Positions 1-12,707 of a stretch of DNA of 64,000 bases are shown here, one piece after another. The DNA is from Ifrita kowaldi (Eukaryota > Chordata > Aves > Passeriformes > Cinclosomatidae): the NCBI GenBank assembly GCA_013398055.1, contig VZRS01009539.1, forward strand, positions 683,020-747,019. Direction: 5' to 3'. The notes below the pieces were generated by a model, which saw only the letters and a list, made by a program, of their open reading frames with translations, was not told the DNA's origin and ran no database searches. Within the stretch, counting starts at the first letter, position 1. The number at the start of each line of letters is the position of its first letter. The position numbers and the translations under genes were made by a program.

Positions 1-3000
1 TTAAAATGAGGATGTGTTCATTAATACCAAATTTTTTGAAACAGCTCCTCAGCTTTAGCTGAGCTAAATGCTTTACAGGATACAATAAAATGTCTTTACT
101 TAAATTCCAGCTTTTAGGCCCATCATTAGAAGACATTATCTGCTTGAAACTGGTTTCCTTTATCAATGAAAGGTTAATAATGTGAGTTGCCTTAGAATTG
201 TATGGAAAGCAGTAAAAAAGATTTAGTTAGGCCATCTTATCTGTCCGGTGTTTAATTGACTTCAGCTGATACTCTCTGTGGGATGAATGCAACAGGCCAT
301 TTTCCACGTTTAAAATTGGGTTATATTCTAAATTTTGGCTTGTCTTCCTTGAAGACATGACATTGCTATCTTCTAGCTGCAATTATTTTTTTTTTTCCAA
401 AGGAAAGTAAATTCTATGTTACTGTTTCAAAATGTTTTATTTTAAAATTAATTCCTGAAATTTGCAGCTCAGAGTGCTTTAACTATAACATGATGAATAT
501 CATGGTACACAGAGTTAATAAGGATAAAGATGGAGTTCTATTTACCAAATTTCAAAAAAGATCTCAACAGAAACCTTAAACCCCACACAAGTTGTTCTAT
601 ATAAGAAGAATATTAAGACTAGCTACTTATTTTTGTCTTACAACATTGTGTATTTATGAAATTACTTTAAAGTTTTGAATGGAATAAATTCCAAGTGTGA
701 ATATTGTAACATATTCACATGTAACCCTATTCAAGCAAGTAAGCCATGTTTGGTGTCTGTGGAAGGTGTGAAAGTTTTCCACTACACAGAAAGAGCCCGG
801 ATCTGTTTACAGAAGTTTAGTAAACTTTCAGTCCCATTATTAGTCCATAGATTTCTCAGTAGGAAGGTAATGTTTAGGAAAGTTTGTCTGAGCTCCTGGA
901 TATTTCAGGCTAAAGACCTTCACCTGCACATTTTACTACTGTCTAAGGGAGAATACTGCTGAGAAATCCCTTGAACTTTATTCCAGGTGTATAGGCTTCA
1001 ATAAGATGAAATTCTAATTGCTAACTAAAAAAACCCCTGATTATTAAACTTAAGCTGAAGTCAGCCATTTCCACACCTGAGAGTGTTAACAGATCCTTCT
1101 ATGTCCTTTGTGATCCAAATGACAAAAAACCATTCAGACTGTTAGCTCTTGAAAACTGGTAAAAATCAGACGTGAGCCTACAGATGTCCAAACATAAACA
1201 TTTCCTGCCAATACCCAAAGTGGCATTACACTAACTCCAGCCGAGTTTTTACAGGTCTGTCAGTACCACATATATTCCTGCTGTAATTTAGACTAACACT
1301 AATTCAGCAGTTTCAGAGAGAATGCAAAATTAATCAGAAATAGTCAGCATTCACATTGTACTTAGAATATTAAGCATATAACTTTAGGGCATTACTGAAC
1401 AAAATGAAATATTATTTTACACTCATACACTTTTGCAGATTATCTAGTGAAGTGACCACACAGAAATCTTTTCCTCACTATAAGAAAATATTGATATTTT
1501 ATTGCAATGCAAAAAGTAATATTTTCAAGCTTTCTAAAACATCATAAAACATCCCAATTTAGATATTTCTCATTTTTGCAAATTGTCTGACATAGTCTCT
1601 GTATTTATCTCAAATGCCAAAAAAGGTTTCAACTCTCCATCACCTCAGCTGGAACATGTTCCAAGTAGCATCAAGTAAGTCATCTTCTCTCCTTATCTTC
1701 CTATAGCTCTCAGTTCCTATATATACAGATAATATTTAAATTATTTTCCTAATGTAACCACATTTTTATCATAGACAGATCAGACTGTATCAATTTGTTT
1801 CCATAACTTAGACAGCAGAATTTTTAGTGAAAAAAAAACCCCAAGCCAGACCACTGGTGGCATAAATGTAAGGTGAAAAATTGATGAGCATGGCAAGGAA
1901 CTCAAGGAAATCTAATTTTTCATTAACATTTATAACGCAGCATCACTTCCAATATACTCCAGCCTAAAGGACTAAAACTGAAGGTATTGTTAGCCCTGCT
2001 TGTGCTCTACCCTGGAGGCTCAGAATAGAATCAGGCTCCCTTGACACCAATGCCTATATCATGGAGAGGGCAGGGAGGAAGGAAAATGTCACCATGCAAA
2101 TGAGCTCTTATTTTACCAGTTACATCCTAACTTTGTTACAGACAATCTAAACATCTCTTTGAGGTTTTTTTGCTAGTCATGGGTGAGAGAAATTCTTTGC
2201 ATTCATTCTGTGTTATGGTCATGATTCATAAATCACTATTAAAATGAAAAATCTCGTTATGAGATGTAGAAATAGAGACCAGACAGAGAATGAGGATTCA
2301 TTAATGCATTCTAATGGGAACAATTGGATGGTTGATAAAGACAGGCAGATGTCCAGGGCTGTCAACACAATTTTGGGTGTACCTGCACATGCTCCCACGT
2401 ACACACCTCCCTTGTGCATCTGCACCACTCCCGTCCCAGCCTGGTCAGCTACTCTGGATAAAACTCATGCAATGTGAGTGACACTTGGCCAGTTAAAAGC
2501 AGTCATCCCAGCTAATCTCATTGAGCTTCCGTTTTCCAGCCCTATCTCTTGTTGATATACCTTTCAGTCAGCACGACCGACTAATAAAGGTGACTAACAA
2601 AAAGCGATGGTAAAAGATATGTAAGTACAGCCCAGCGTCTATGATAAGAATAAACAAAACAGAATCTTAAAATAGCAAAGTAGTACTAAAACTAGTATAC
2701 CAAAATGATGATGGAGTAACATGTTTATGTGCATCAGTGTAAAATGCTGGGGTGCCCAGAATTTTAGTACTCCTTCTGTTGCAATTACAGTGCAAATAAA
2801 ACTTCACTGGCTCAAAATTTGTACACCACACTCCATTTTGCTACACATGGAAAAGCTATGTTGCAGAGCTGGCTTTTCTTGGTAAATTTTCTAAACTACA
2901 CTTTCTCCTTGGCATTATTATTATTAGAGCTTCTTGCTTCTGACAACTGTATTTCTTTAATCATAGCTTTCAGAACATCAACTTTTCAAGGAAAAAAAAA

Positions 3001-5549
3001 TAAAAAAAGGCTTCAGTCTATTTTTAATGTTCACATCTGGATGCACATGTCACACTGCAATATGCTGTTCTGAAGTGTATGACACTTTCAGCAGAAACCT
3101 ACATATTGTGTTTGTCCTAAAGCTGCTCAAATTAACAGTGACCCATCCATCCATATAGCCTACTTTTGGTAATGCAGGGACTCTCTTACACTTAATTATC
3201 CCCAAGCTCTTGTGGGCAAATTTTGCTCTTGCAGGATGGTAGTGTTTGGTATGTCAGCTAAAAATGATGCTTAGGAGCTGGGAGAAGGTGAATAGAAAAA
3301 GTGAGTGACTCTGTTGCTTTGATAATCAATTTTATTAACTTTGCACTCTGAGGAACACCCACACTTTTAGAAGCACTATTTTCTGCCAAAATCTTTTATT
3401 TGCATCTCTCAGGAGACATTGCAAAACAACATTCTTTGTCAGATTTGAATAGCGATGATTGATTGTGCTATTTTTAGGGTTCATCCATGCTAGATACCTC
3501 TCTGGGGAGGAATACTACAATCCTTTCCCTTAGACTGATTGTTACAAGTAAAAACCCCTGGGGATTTCTTTGATTTACGTGGAAGGAAGTTTAAATACAA
3601 GTGGTCTAAAATTAGGAGGATGTAGTGCGAAAATCACATCTTCTTGATATTTCCTCTTTGAAGTGTTAAATACACTTAAAACCTTTCCTGGTATTACAAT
3701 ATTCCTAGTGCAGTTTAGGATAAATCACTAGGATTTTAGCAAAACCTACATGAATTAGTGTATGTAAACTCCTGCATGCCTGGTAAACTTTCTCTTTGTA
3801 AATCTTGCTGCTTGTGCTTGTACCCCTTTGATTGAAGAGTTGTGAAGTGAATACATAGGTAACACAAATTTTTCAAGTAAACATTGTCAGATCATCTGTT
3901 CTGTACCAATACCAAATGCTGCAAGAAGAAAACACAATGCATCCGTTTAATGGAATAATCACACCCTGGGGATTATACCTCACTAATTGATAGTCTGTGT
4001 CTTCAAACTCAAAGCATCAGGTCTCACATTAACCAAATTCCTTTAGTCTTTGCTATACAGCAAAAATCTTTGGGAACTTTTTAGAAACAGCCTTCAAAAT
4101 TTTTGCCTGTTCCCTTTTCGTATGTTAGAGGTACAGAGGAACATCTGGATTACTCATATTCTTTTCCCTACCTCTGCCTCATGTGCAGAGGGGTTTTATG
4201 TGTCCAAAATAAAGTTCTTAAATGTGTAATGCAGATTAAATTCATAATCTTCACAATGTCATTTCATATGAAGGATATGAAGGACATTCCAAAACTCCAC
4301 ACACTTTTATTGTAACTTTAAAAATTTTAATTACATTTCAATTAATTAGTTGGAGAGTTAAATAATGAGCTATCTGCAAAGGCATGTGAAACTTTGCTCT
4401 CTGTTGTGGGGTTTTCTTGTTTGTTTGTTTGTTGTATTTCTAAGAGAACAGCATATGCTGTATTACATAAGGGACATGAACGTAAGATGCCTTTGAAATT
4501 AATTTCATGTATGAAGCAAAAATTTATGGGTTTAGGTGAAAGCTGAAATATTATCTGGCTTCTAAGGATTGTAAACAAAAAACCCAAAAAAATGTCTGTT
4601 ACTTCAAACAGACTTTTCCTCTGAGGTTTTAAAATCCTTTGAACCTGCAGAAAGATGTTGAAGAAATAATCTGAAAGTTGCAATGACAGAGACTGATACA
4701 TCCTTATTTCTCTAACCCTCTGCTATATTGTAAGCCTCATGCAGCTTCATGGAGTTATACATGATTTTTGTCACGTGGCAAAGCATTTTATGAAAAATCA
4801 AGATATACATAAACTCATGTCATCATCAAAAATTAATACATTGCAACATTATTAACAAAAGAAGTGTGACATGTGACAATGTGACGCACTGTGATATATC
4901 ATAAGGTGACATGGATGTTAGCTTGTTTTCCTGTTTTACCAGTGTTTTCAAGAAAAGACATCACAAATTAAATCTTCACTGGGTCAAGGCTATGCCAGTC
5001 TGTCCCTTTTCCCGTAAAATGAATGGTTTCAGAATGGACTGTTCTCAATCTTACCTTAACAGTCACTATTTCAGTGCTGAATATCCACAATGACAGACGA
5101 TTTCTAAGAAGTATTACAGAGATAATGTTTCCTCACACAGTGAGACATCATCATGTTAAACTCTTTAGCACTACTGTGATTAAGTGAACATAATATCCTG
5201 CATAGTCCTTGATTTTATATCTCTTCAGTTTTCTAGTGGCAAAGGTGTATTTTTATTCATGTGTTTTAAATCTGATTTCTAAACATTTGTGTTCTTCATT
5301 TCACAATGTCAAGGAGCTAGCTCCCACTTCAGTATGTCACAGCATATCCCCTCAAAGCAGATAAAAGACTTAAACTGCAAAATCCAGACCTAAACCTAGC
5401 TATCAAAACACCTCAGATCTCATTCACAGTTGGAAAAGTTAATTAAATATTTGAGGAAACAAAATATGCAGCTGGATTTAGTTTCTGACCCAATCAGTTG
5501 TCTTCTCTTTTCCCATTCATCCAAAGTCAGTGCACTTTTCTGTGCAAAT
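1..5549. other. Unique AT-rich sequence, no gene recognised
   Basis: No gene, RNA or mobile element is recognisable here. Open frames are short (95 codons or fewer, apart from a 119-codon minus-strand frame at 4342-4701 that resembles nothing I know) and lack convincing splice context. Small simple repeats occur, such as a short TTTG run near 4416-4433 and a degenerate GTGACA-rich patch near 4864-4915. Confidence 0.6.
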
Positions 5550-6200
5550 ACTTCTCTCCATTACCTGCTCTGTAGCAGCGTGCTGGGCTGAAGGTCCTTG
5601 CACATTTCAATATGTGTACAATCTATTCAATTTTACTGTGTCTACAAATGTAATGAACTCACTGTTGTTTTTATTCTATCATTTAAATCATTAATGAAAA
5701 TATTAAATAACACCCCTGAACCTATGACGGGCTCTCTTTATTCTCTTTATCAAACCAGTTTGTCAAATTAAAGATGGGAAATAAAGGTGTAAATTTGGGG
5801 GGTGGTTCTACCAGTTTTGTACCATTATTATGGTATTTGTACCCTCTCTGGCCCATTTATGGGAATGCCATTGCATACAATAAGAAAAGAATCTCTAAGT
5901 TAAAGCTTTTGAAGTCTGCTCTTCAGCAACCCACTAAGCTATTTGCCATGTTACAAGAGGAAATTGAGATATTTAACAAAATATTTTTTTAATAATTTGG
6001 GATTTTTTTATTCAGTGTTACATTATTATTGTCTAGGTACTCACAGTTGGATTATATAACCTCTTGGTTTTATCCTAGGGGTATACTGAAATAGACTGGT
6101 CTGTATTTCTCAAGCTCTTACTTTTGTCTGCTTTTCAAGACAGATTTTTTAGTACATTCCGCAAAAATTGCATTATCTTCTGAGAATTATTAAACAGTAA
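5550..6200 (-). mobile_element. Very old CR1/L3-like LINE relic
   Basis: Read on the minus strand, the part around 5680-5770 resembles the stretch of CR1-type reverse transcriptase around the 'INDL' block just before the catalytic FADD region, where bird genomes typically read 'cattaatgaaaat' on the opposite strand. Around 6090-6200 there is a second block ('gactggtctgta' and a T-rich continuation) that often accompanies it. The reading frame is destroyed and no 3' tail is visible, so this is an ancient fragment with approximate limits. A conserved non-coding block of another origin is the alternative. Confidence 0.4.
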
Positions 6201-6250
6201 AAGTTCTCACCAAACATGCAGGAAAAGGTCAGATAAAATACGTACAGTTA

Positions 6251-6310
6251 ATAGCAGTAGTAGCGGCAGTAGAAGTAGCAGCAGTACTATTAGAAGTAGC
6301 AGTAGTAATA
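6251..6310 (+). repeat. Imperfect AGT/AGC triplet repeat
   Basis: About 20 triplets of the AGT, AGC and AGA type occur with interruptions. It is a degenerate trinucleotide microsatellite with no coding context. Confidence 0.8.
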
Positions 6311-7251
6311 TTGAGTGTACACCAAAATTAAAATAGGAAGTTGAGTGAAGGTGCCTTCCCCATCCTTTGTCAAGTAGGTGAGGAGAAATGTGCTCGTTTA
6401 CTTCAACATTTGTTTTGAATTAAAGCAAGAGGAAAAAATATTCTGAGAATAAAAAAAAAATGTATATTATTGTTTTTTTGCTGAAGTGGTCATGTTTTGG
6501 ATTTTTTTTTTTTTTTTAATATCCATTTCCGTCATTACTTCAAATATTAGAATTTTGTGTTTTGATAGGCAATGCAGTCCTAAGCATTTTGCAAAATACT
6601 AACTTTATTTCTAAATTTCCAAGAAATAACTGAAACTAAATTTTGAGATCACCAAATCCCATTAAAGAGTCTCTTCCTTTTTTCTATTCTGCTCTACTTT
6701 CTTCTTATCAAAAGCAGTTTCAGATACTCTTCCAACCTCGATATTGCTATTAAACTTAAAGAAAGCAGAGTGTTCAAAAGTTGTCATCAGATCTAGAGGA
6801 TAGACCTAAGTTAAGAAAAACAGCCAGAACACCTGAGGTATTGCAGCTTGTTTGATCTGTCAAAGATTGCACGTACTCGACTAAAAGCGAGTCAGAGTCC
6901 ATACAGGAGCTCAAGAGCTCTCTCTGGAATTTTACCTGCTTTTTCCTGAGCTTGCAATCAATCAGAATCAACTTTTTTACTTACAGGAAGCTAAAATGTA
7001 ATGCTTTGGGGGTCATACAGTTATAGGGACTCTTGATTATAGGAAGTATTATTTTTGTAGCTTTGGGGATAAAGGAGTTTAGCTACAATGTTGTGAGTAT
7101 TGCTTACTCCCTTCTGATGTATGTGATATCTGAATAGATATAGAAGAGACTGAAAATTCACTGGAAATACAACGTGTTGAAATGGATATACGTCTTTGGG
7201 TTTACAGTCTCAATTCCAAATAATTTCTTGTTTTTCCATGACTGTGTTCCT
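6311..7251. other. Unique sequence, nothing recognised
   Basis: AT-rich sequence with poly-T and poly-A runs (for example near 6501-6518). No element, RNA or credible coding frame is visible. Confidence 0.55.
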
Positions 7252-7367
7252 GATAGTCAATTCACTCCTCCTGTCTGTTTGGATTATACACCTTTCCAGA
7301 CAGGGACTGGATAGTCAATTCACTCCTCCTGTCTGTTTGGATTATACACCTTTCCAGACAGGGACTG
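7252..7367 (+). repeat. Perfect 58-bp tandem duplication (2 copies)
   Basis: Bases 7252-7309 and 7310-7367 are identical over all 58 positions. Each unit contains a short dyad, 'cctgtctg' and 'cagacagg', separated by 19 bases. The absence of any difference between the copies suggests a recent event inside an otherwise old relic, or an assembly slip. Confidence 0.95.
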
Positions 7368-7442
7368 ACTTTCACCATGCGTTTGTGCAGCACCATGCAC
7401 AATAGGTCTCCAGGCGCTATTGTAATGCAAATAATGAATTAT
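7252..7442 (+). mobile_element. Old amniote LINE 3' end (CR1/L3-like) with internal duplication
   Basis: The stretch 'cagggactg' followed by 'tttgtgcagcaccatgcaca', then 'ccaggcgctattgtaatgca' and an AATAA-like tail at 7430-7442 resembles the 3' terminus of an old CR1/L3-related LINE family found in reptiles and birds ('cagggactgt ... tttgtacagcgcc ... aggcgctac ... aataataa'). The family is recalled, not searched. The 5' part of the relic is present twice as an exact 58-bp tandem repeat, listed separately. Confidence 0.5.
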
Positions 7443-10078
7443 TAACTTGTTCCACTATTATATGTTCAGCAAAGTTTGTTTTTTATCCTCAGCCAAACCT
7501 ATGGATGAAGTGGGTGTGTCTACAACTTACTTCTCCCTAAAATGCCCTTTAAACAAATCTCATGAACTTAAAAATAACAAATTTGCATATGCATTTCTTT
7601 CCATCCCCAGTTTCAGGTTTCCTCGTCTTCCTTTTCTGTATGAATGTTATTAACGACATTCACATTGGGAGGGATGGTGTTTTTTCTATTCTTATGCATG
7701 GCTTCAATTAGCAGTAATAGGTGTTTGTGTGTGAATTGAGAGAGTAGATAAAACTTTATTTGAAGTAAATAACATGTGAAGTTACTCATGCCATGAAAGC
7801 AAAGATGTAGAGTATTTTTTATTATGGATCATGTCTCTGATTGCTACCATACCATACAACTAGATATTTAAAGAAAATTTAATTTCATACTAACCCATAT
7901 GACTTAGTATACAGCCTTTAAGACTGCAGAGCTAACATATTGATTGAGAAAATTTTAGCTTGAATATTTTCTCCCACTGTGGGAGATTTTCGAATGCTTT
8001 ATTTTACTTGTACTAATAAAGAGATTTCTAACCCAGTTTTTAATATTAGTCTCTCCACAAATGCAGAAAGTAATGAAACAAAGGTGGGAAAGGGGGTTTT
8101 GTATTTCTCAGCATCAAGAATAGTGTGGATTTTTAACAAATGCTTTTTTTTTTCTTTCCTGGACAGTGAGTAAAATTACAAGCCAATTTTCTTCCAACTG
8201 GCACATTATACGGCAATTGCTTAAAGCAAATGAGAAACTGTGTTTTAGATCAGGACACTGAGCTCAAGTGGAAGTTGTCAGATTTAGAAAAGCAGAATCA
8301 TCCTAGGGAAGAAATTTTGTGTCTCTGTTTCCAGTGGTGCATCTGTATGTAGCACATACTTTGTTCAGCAAATGCCAGCTTGCCAACAACACTTGCAAAG
8401 AACTTTAATTGTGTGCTTTAGTAGAAAGTCTTAATTTTGATCTGACTCCCTTCAGGTAGCAATGAGTCGACTCACATAATCACACCTCCCTGTAGCAGAT
8501 AAAAATAACCACCTTGATTTTCCCTCCTTCCTCCCTTTTTAGAAAATAGTAGTATTTTTATGAGTTCATTCTCACAGTGAGCAGGGATCTATAAGCTTTG
8601 CAACATAAGATGGTTCTGCAATAACAGCTATTTCTACACCATTATAGTAATTAATCACAGAAGGAGCTACTGGAAAAAAATTCTATAAATTTGAACATAT
8701 AATTGAATTTTTATAGCTTTTAAACTGAAGTGTTTAGACCTTGAGAAAATCAGCACAGCAGGGAAAAAAACGTTCCTCTTTGCCTCTCCTTCCTTCTGTG
8801 CTTTAGACAAAGCTTGGCAGAGCTCACAAGCTAAATGGGAGCTGATTTAATAGCTCTTTATTTCAGTTTACCTCCTAAAGAAGAAGAAAAGGTCACTTAA
8901 AAATTATTTTCTTAACAAAATTCACTGGAGTTGAGTTGGGATACAAAGTGAAGACTTTCACATCCAAAGGTAGCACTGGCACATTTCAGGGGAAGTAATC
9001 CATGTGCTCAGAGGAAGAGTTCCTGAGCTGGCAGCTGTGTTCACTGGCATTAACAGAGGACTACAGATGAAGATGAGGGAAGTGCAGGTAAGTCAGCTGG
9101 CAAATTTGACCCAGTCAGAAAAATGGGATAAGAAGAGTCCTTCAAGTTTATTAAAATATTATATGTGATGAATAAAAACTTCAGTGTATTTTTTCTCCTC
9201 TCTTCCTTTTTTCTAAATTTTGTAAAGAAAAGGCTTGTAATAAAACATAAAAATTTTTCTGCCAAAAAATATTTCAAACTCCAGCTTTTGAGGCTGTAAG
9301 AGAGGAAAGTCTTTAGCTCTTTTTGTTTTTTACCCCTTGGGAAATTTCTTCCAAATTCAACCACAATTTTGAAAACTTTTTCAGACCACCGACTGACACT
9401 TTTTAAAATAAACTAAAATATTTGTTAATATATCATGTCTTTCTACTTAGACACCCCATTGTTGCATAAAAGGAAGATCATAGGTGTGATGAAGATAATA
9501 CAAGATTTATGAGCCTGCTTTCTCTTCCTTCCCCCCTAGAATGTTCTTTTGAAGAACAATCTTTAATTCTTATATCCATTAAAAACAACTAATCACTAGA
9601 CTAATCATTGAAAATTTCAGGCACGAGGAAAGGGGTGAAAAGGCGGTGAAAAAAAATGGACCCCAAATAGTCATGTGTCACATTCTTAGTTTCACCTACA
9701 GCAGTCAAACATGAATTATAATTTCTGGCATAAATACTAGAGCCAGTCTTCTTGGTCATATTGAGTCAGTTGGGTTGGCTGCACTGATTTTACCTGCAGA
9801 GATGCAGGTAAATCTTCCAAAAGGTTCATTATACCAGCTAGCCTAAAGTGCCTTCTTTCCTAGGTCAGTGTTGTGGAAGACATTTCAGAGTACAGTTCCT
9901 GCATGGCTGTGGGAAACAGTAAACCCTTTTTTCTCACCTTACTCACAGTTATGATACTTTAAGGATTCCTTTCCAATGCTGTCAAGAGATGGTGAATAAA
10001 TTCTGTTTATGTACGGCTGTTGCCACACAGAAGCAGAAACCATTAGAGGGTTGTTCATCTCATGTGCCTTTAACACTG
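7443..10078. other. Unique sequence, nothing recognised
   Basis: No repeat family, RNA or coding sequence recognised. A small dyad lies at 7970-7986 ('tctcccac' and 'gtgggaga' around one base). The longest frame is a 104-codon minus-strand frame at 9050-9364, which is lysine- and phenylalanine-rich as expected from AT-rich chance sequence. Confidence 0.55.
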
Positions 10079-11396
10079 ACCTTAGTACTGAGCTAATTGG
10101 CTCCTGAAAATTATATTTTTCATTTCATTGAGTAGAGAGGAGTAGGAAACATTTGTTTCAAAATAAAAAAATAACTTAAAAAAAGTTCTTGTTAGATCAA
10201 ATAAATTCCTTCTTTTTTCCATACTGCTCATACACAAAAATATGGGCTTATATGTTGGCAATACATTAGGATAAGTAATTACAAATGTTATCCTTTAAAA
10301 ATTTAACATTTATCTTGCCACTTCTTGTGTTGCAAAATCCTGTGGTCTATAGTACAGTCCCGTATTCTCCAAATTTGTATATTCCCAATTTGTGCAATAT
10401 AGATAAGCCACATTTAAGGTGACTAGGCAGTAATCAAGCCACAATATTAATAAATATATATATATATAGCATTTTTAATGAACAGTCATCTATTAATTAA
10501 CTTCAAACTCCCTTATAAAGCAATTTTTACTTCAGCTCAACCAACACACATATTTCTTCTACAACTAATTTTCATTAAACCATCCTATTAACTGCAATGA
10601 TTTACACGTGTAGAGAAGACCAGAGACTGCATAGCTCAACAAATATGACTTTTAAATTATATCATTACTAGTATAAGCTGACAGACTTTGAGAGAACAGG
10701 GACTTCAGACTTGTCTGGCCTTGTACTGGCTTGAGGTGAATTTTACTTATTTTAGCTGAGGTTGCAGTTTTCTAGTCATGAGGTGACTGTGGCCAAATTT
10801 CTTTTAGCTTGAATTTATCTCTGTGCCACTGTGTGGCATAACACCTATTGCTAATTAATAGAGAATAAAACCAAGCAGTTATTTTGGATTAAGTGAACTG
10901 TCTTTGGTTGTAGGATTATAATACATTATAGAAGAGTAAGAGTATCAGATGACATCAGAAATATCAGAACATTTTTCACAAGGGAAAGACCTCACCTTGT
11001 GAGTCAGGCAAACCCAACTTTAAGGGTAAGAAGGAGGACACATGGAACTGGGAAATAGTGGGGTAAAGGCAAGCAAGCAACCGTCAGAAAATCTGTAAAA
11101 AAATTGCTGAGGGGACCCAAGACTGAAGAGGAAGAAACCACCACGACCAACATCATGTTCTGCCCAATGAAGATACTGCCAGTTCACTGTGACCCTCTTT
11201 TTATTCCTTTATTCCTGGAGTTCACACAAACTGTTGTCCTGTTACCTACGGGATGGAGGGAGAGTGCAAATAGCACCAGGGAAAAGGGTGCTCTCATATA
11301 TCTATATCTATATTTATATCTATATCTAATCTATACCTACATCTATATATCTATGTACACACACATTTTTAAAATATATATTCTTTGCATATATAT
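10079..11396 (+). other. Segment present again at 12708-14019 (copy 1)
   Basis: This segment recurs at 12708-14018 with an offset of 2629 bases. I see two differences: A at 10685 against G at 13314, and one extra 6-base 'atatct' unit in the TATC-type microsatellite (11295-11335), after which the offset is 2623. The second copy is bounded by single Ns on both sides, which marks it as a redundant contig. No gene is recognised in it. Confidence 0.9.
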
Positions 11397-11500
11397 GCAT
11401 ATATATACTTTATATATACTTTATATATATATACTTATATATATATCTACTTTCATGTATATACACATATAGAGAGATATACATATATATGTATTAATAA
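11295..11500 (+). repeat. AT-rich microsatellite (TATC/TATA type)
   Basis: A compound simple repeat: first 'tatatc' units (11295-11345), then a short CA run, then long TA/TATATAC stretches to about 11500. It varies in length between the two assembled copies, so it is probably polymorphic. The apparent 122-codon frame at 11104-11472 is largely a translation of this repeat. Confidence 0.9.
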
Positions 11501-12251
11501 GAAGGCTTTTCTGTAACAATTTCCATCTGACTAGAAGTGCTCGTATCCTCACAGCTGAGCGAATAAAAACTATTTGTTGTGGCTTGAGTAGACTGCTAAT
11601 CTAAAGTAAAGTTTTTGCTTTGTATAAAAGAGTGTTCTCTTTTGCCCACAACAAGATTTAGACTGCAACCATTACCTTTACTGAAAGAAAAGAGGAAAGG
11701 AAAATCCTAAACTGTAGTTCAATTTGCTGTAGATTAAAAAGAATATTTTCCTCATAGTTGTAGAATTATGAATTGTATTTTAAATTGCTGGGTCAAAATA
11801 GTGTCTTATGTTCCACTAAAGCGTGGTTGAAAATCTTGATATAGTATCATATCTAAATTTCCTGATTTGGGCATGTCCAAAGTGGATTAGCAGCAGACCG
11901 AGGCATGTATTTATGTATTTGTTTACATCTCAATAGAATAGAAGTATTTGTGTTTATATATCCATTATATGCCCATTATGTGTGTATTTAGATTGTATAA
12001 TTATTTTTTTATAGTCTGAAGGAAAATTTGCCTGCTGCAAGAGAAGAGATGTAATACAATACTTAGTAAAATCCAAAGAGTATCAGTAATATCAGATGAC
12101 AGGTACACGATAGAGACTGTAACAGAGAAAAGCCAAGTCAAGCAGACTTCTTTTACTGATTTTTAAAATTCCACCTGCCTTCAACTCTTACTCCATGCTT
12201 CTTACAATGATGTTAAGCCATTCATGAGAAAAAAAAAAAAAGAGGAAGTTA
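11501..12251. other. Unique sequence, nothing recognised
   Basis: No gene or element seen. It holds a 13-base A run near 12228-12240. This stretch is missing from the redundant copy downstream. Confidence 0.5.
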
Positions 12252-12706
12252 GGCATTTGGGAAAGTTCATGAGTTTTTCAGATGTTTTCACTAGAATGTA
12301 AATAGCAGCAAGGCATAACCTATGCCAGAACGACAGAAAAGATGTTTTGATGTCTCAGTGTATAGGAAAGCAAAAGCAGAAAACTGAAGGACTCCCTGAG
12401 TAATCAAATCAGTCCTTTGCAATTGCCAGAACCAGAGTTTTATAACTGTGTTCATGAATTTTCTCTTTAACTTCCTATTGGCTCGCAGACACTGCCAAAA
12501 AACAGTGGATGGCCCTTTGCCCAGGGACCTAAGGTTGTTCTCTCAGAGCTCCCGAGTACCAGGAAGGAGCATGCCTTACGTCATGCAGCACAGCAGGCCA
12601 GTATTTAATCCATCTCCAATAGATCATATGTCTAACTCTGGAGTTTAATGCAATTGTGGGCTTGGCAGGGATTTCAGAGTTCTGTGCAAGTGAGAAAGAA
12701 ATGAAA
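12252..12706 (+). other. Contig end repeated at 14021-14475 (copy 1)
   Basis: These 455 bases match 14021-14475 at offset 1769; I found no difference by eye. The copy ends exactly at the N at 12707, and the second copy begins exactly after the N at 14020. This is the pattern of two overlapping contig ends that were scaffolded without merging. A 66-codon frame at 12448-12648 is copied with it and is not credible as a gene. Confidence 0.92.
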
Positions 12707-12707
12707 N
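12707..12707. other. Single-N assembly gap
   Basis: One N separates the sequence ending at 12706 from a restart of the sequence first seen at 10079. It is the first of seven single Ns in the window. Confidence 0.97.

Noticed and set aside
11104..11472. 122-codon open frame ending in a long run of Tyr, Leu and Ile
   Set aside because: Its second half is the translation of a TATC/TATA microsatellite, the copy at 13733 differs by the repeat length, and no family is recognisable.
12448..12648. 66-codon frame present twice (also 14217-14417)
   Set aside because: The perfect repetition is due to the contig-overlap artefact, not to a conserved duplicated gene.
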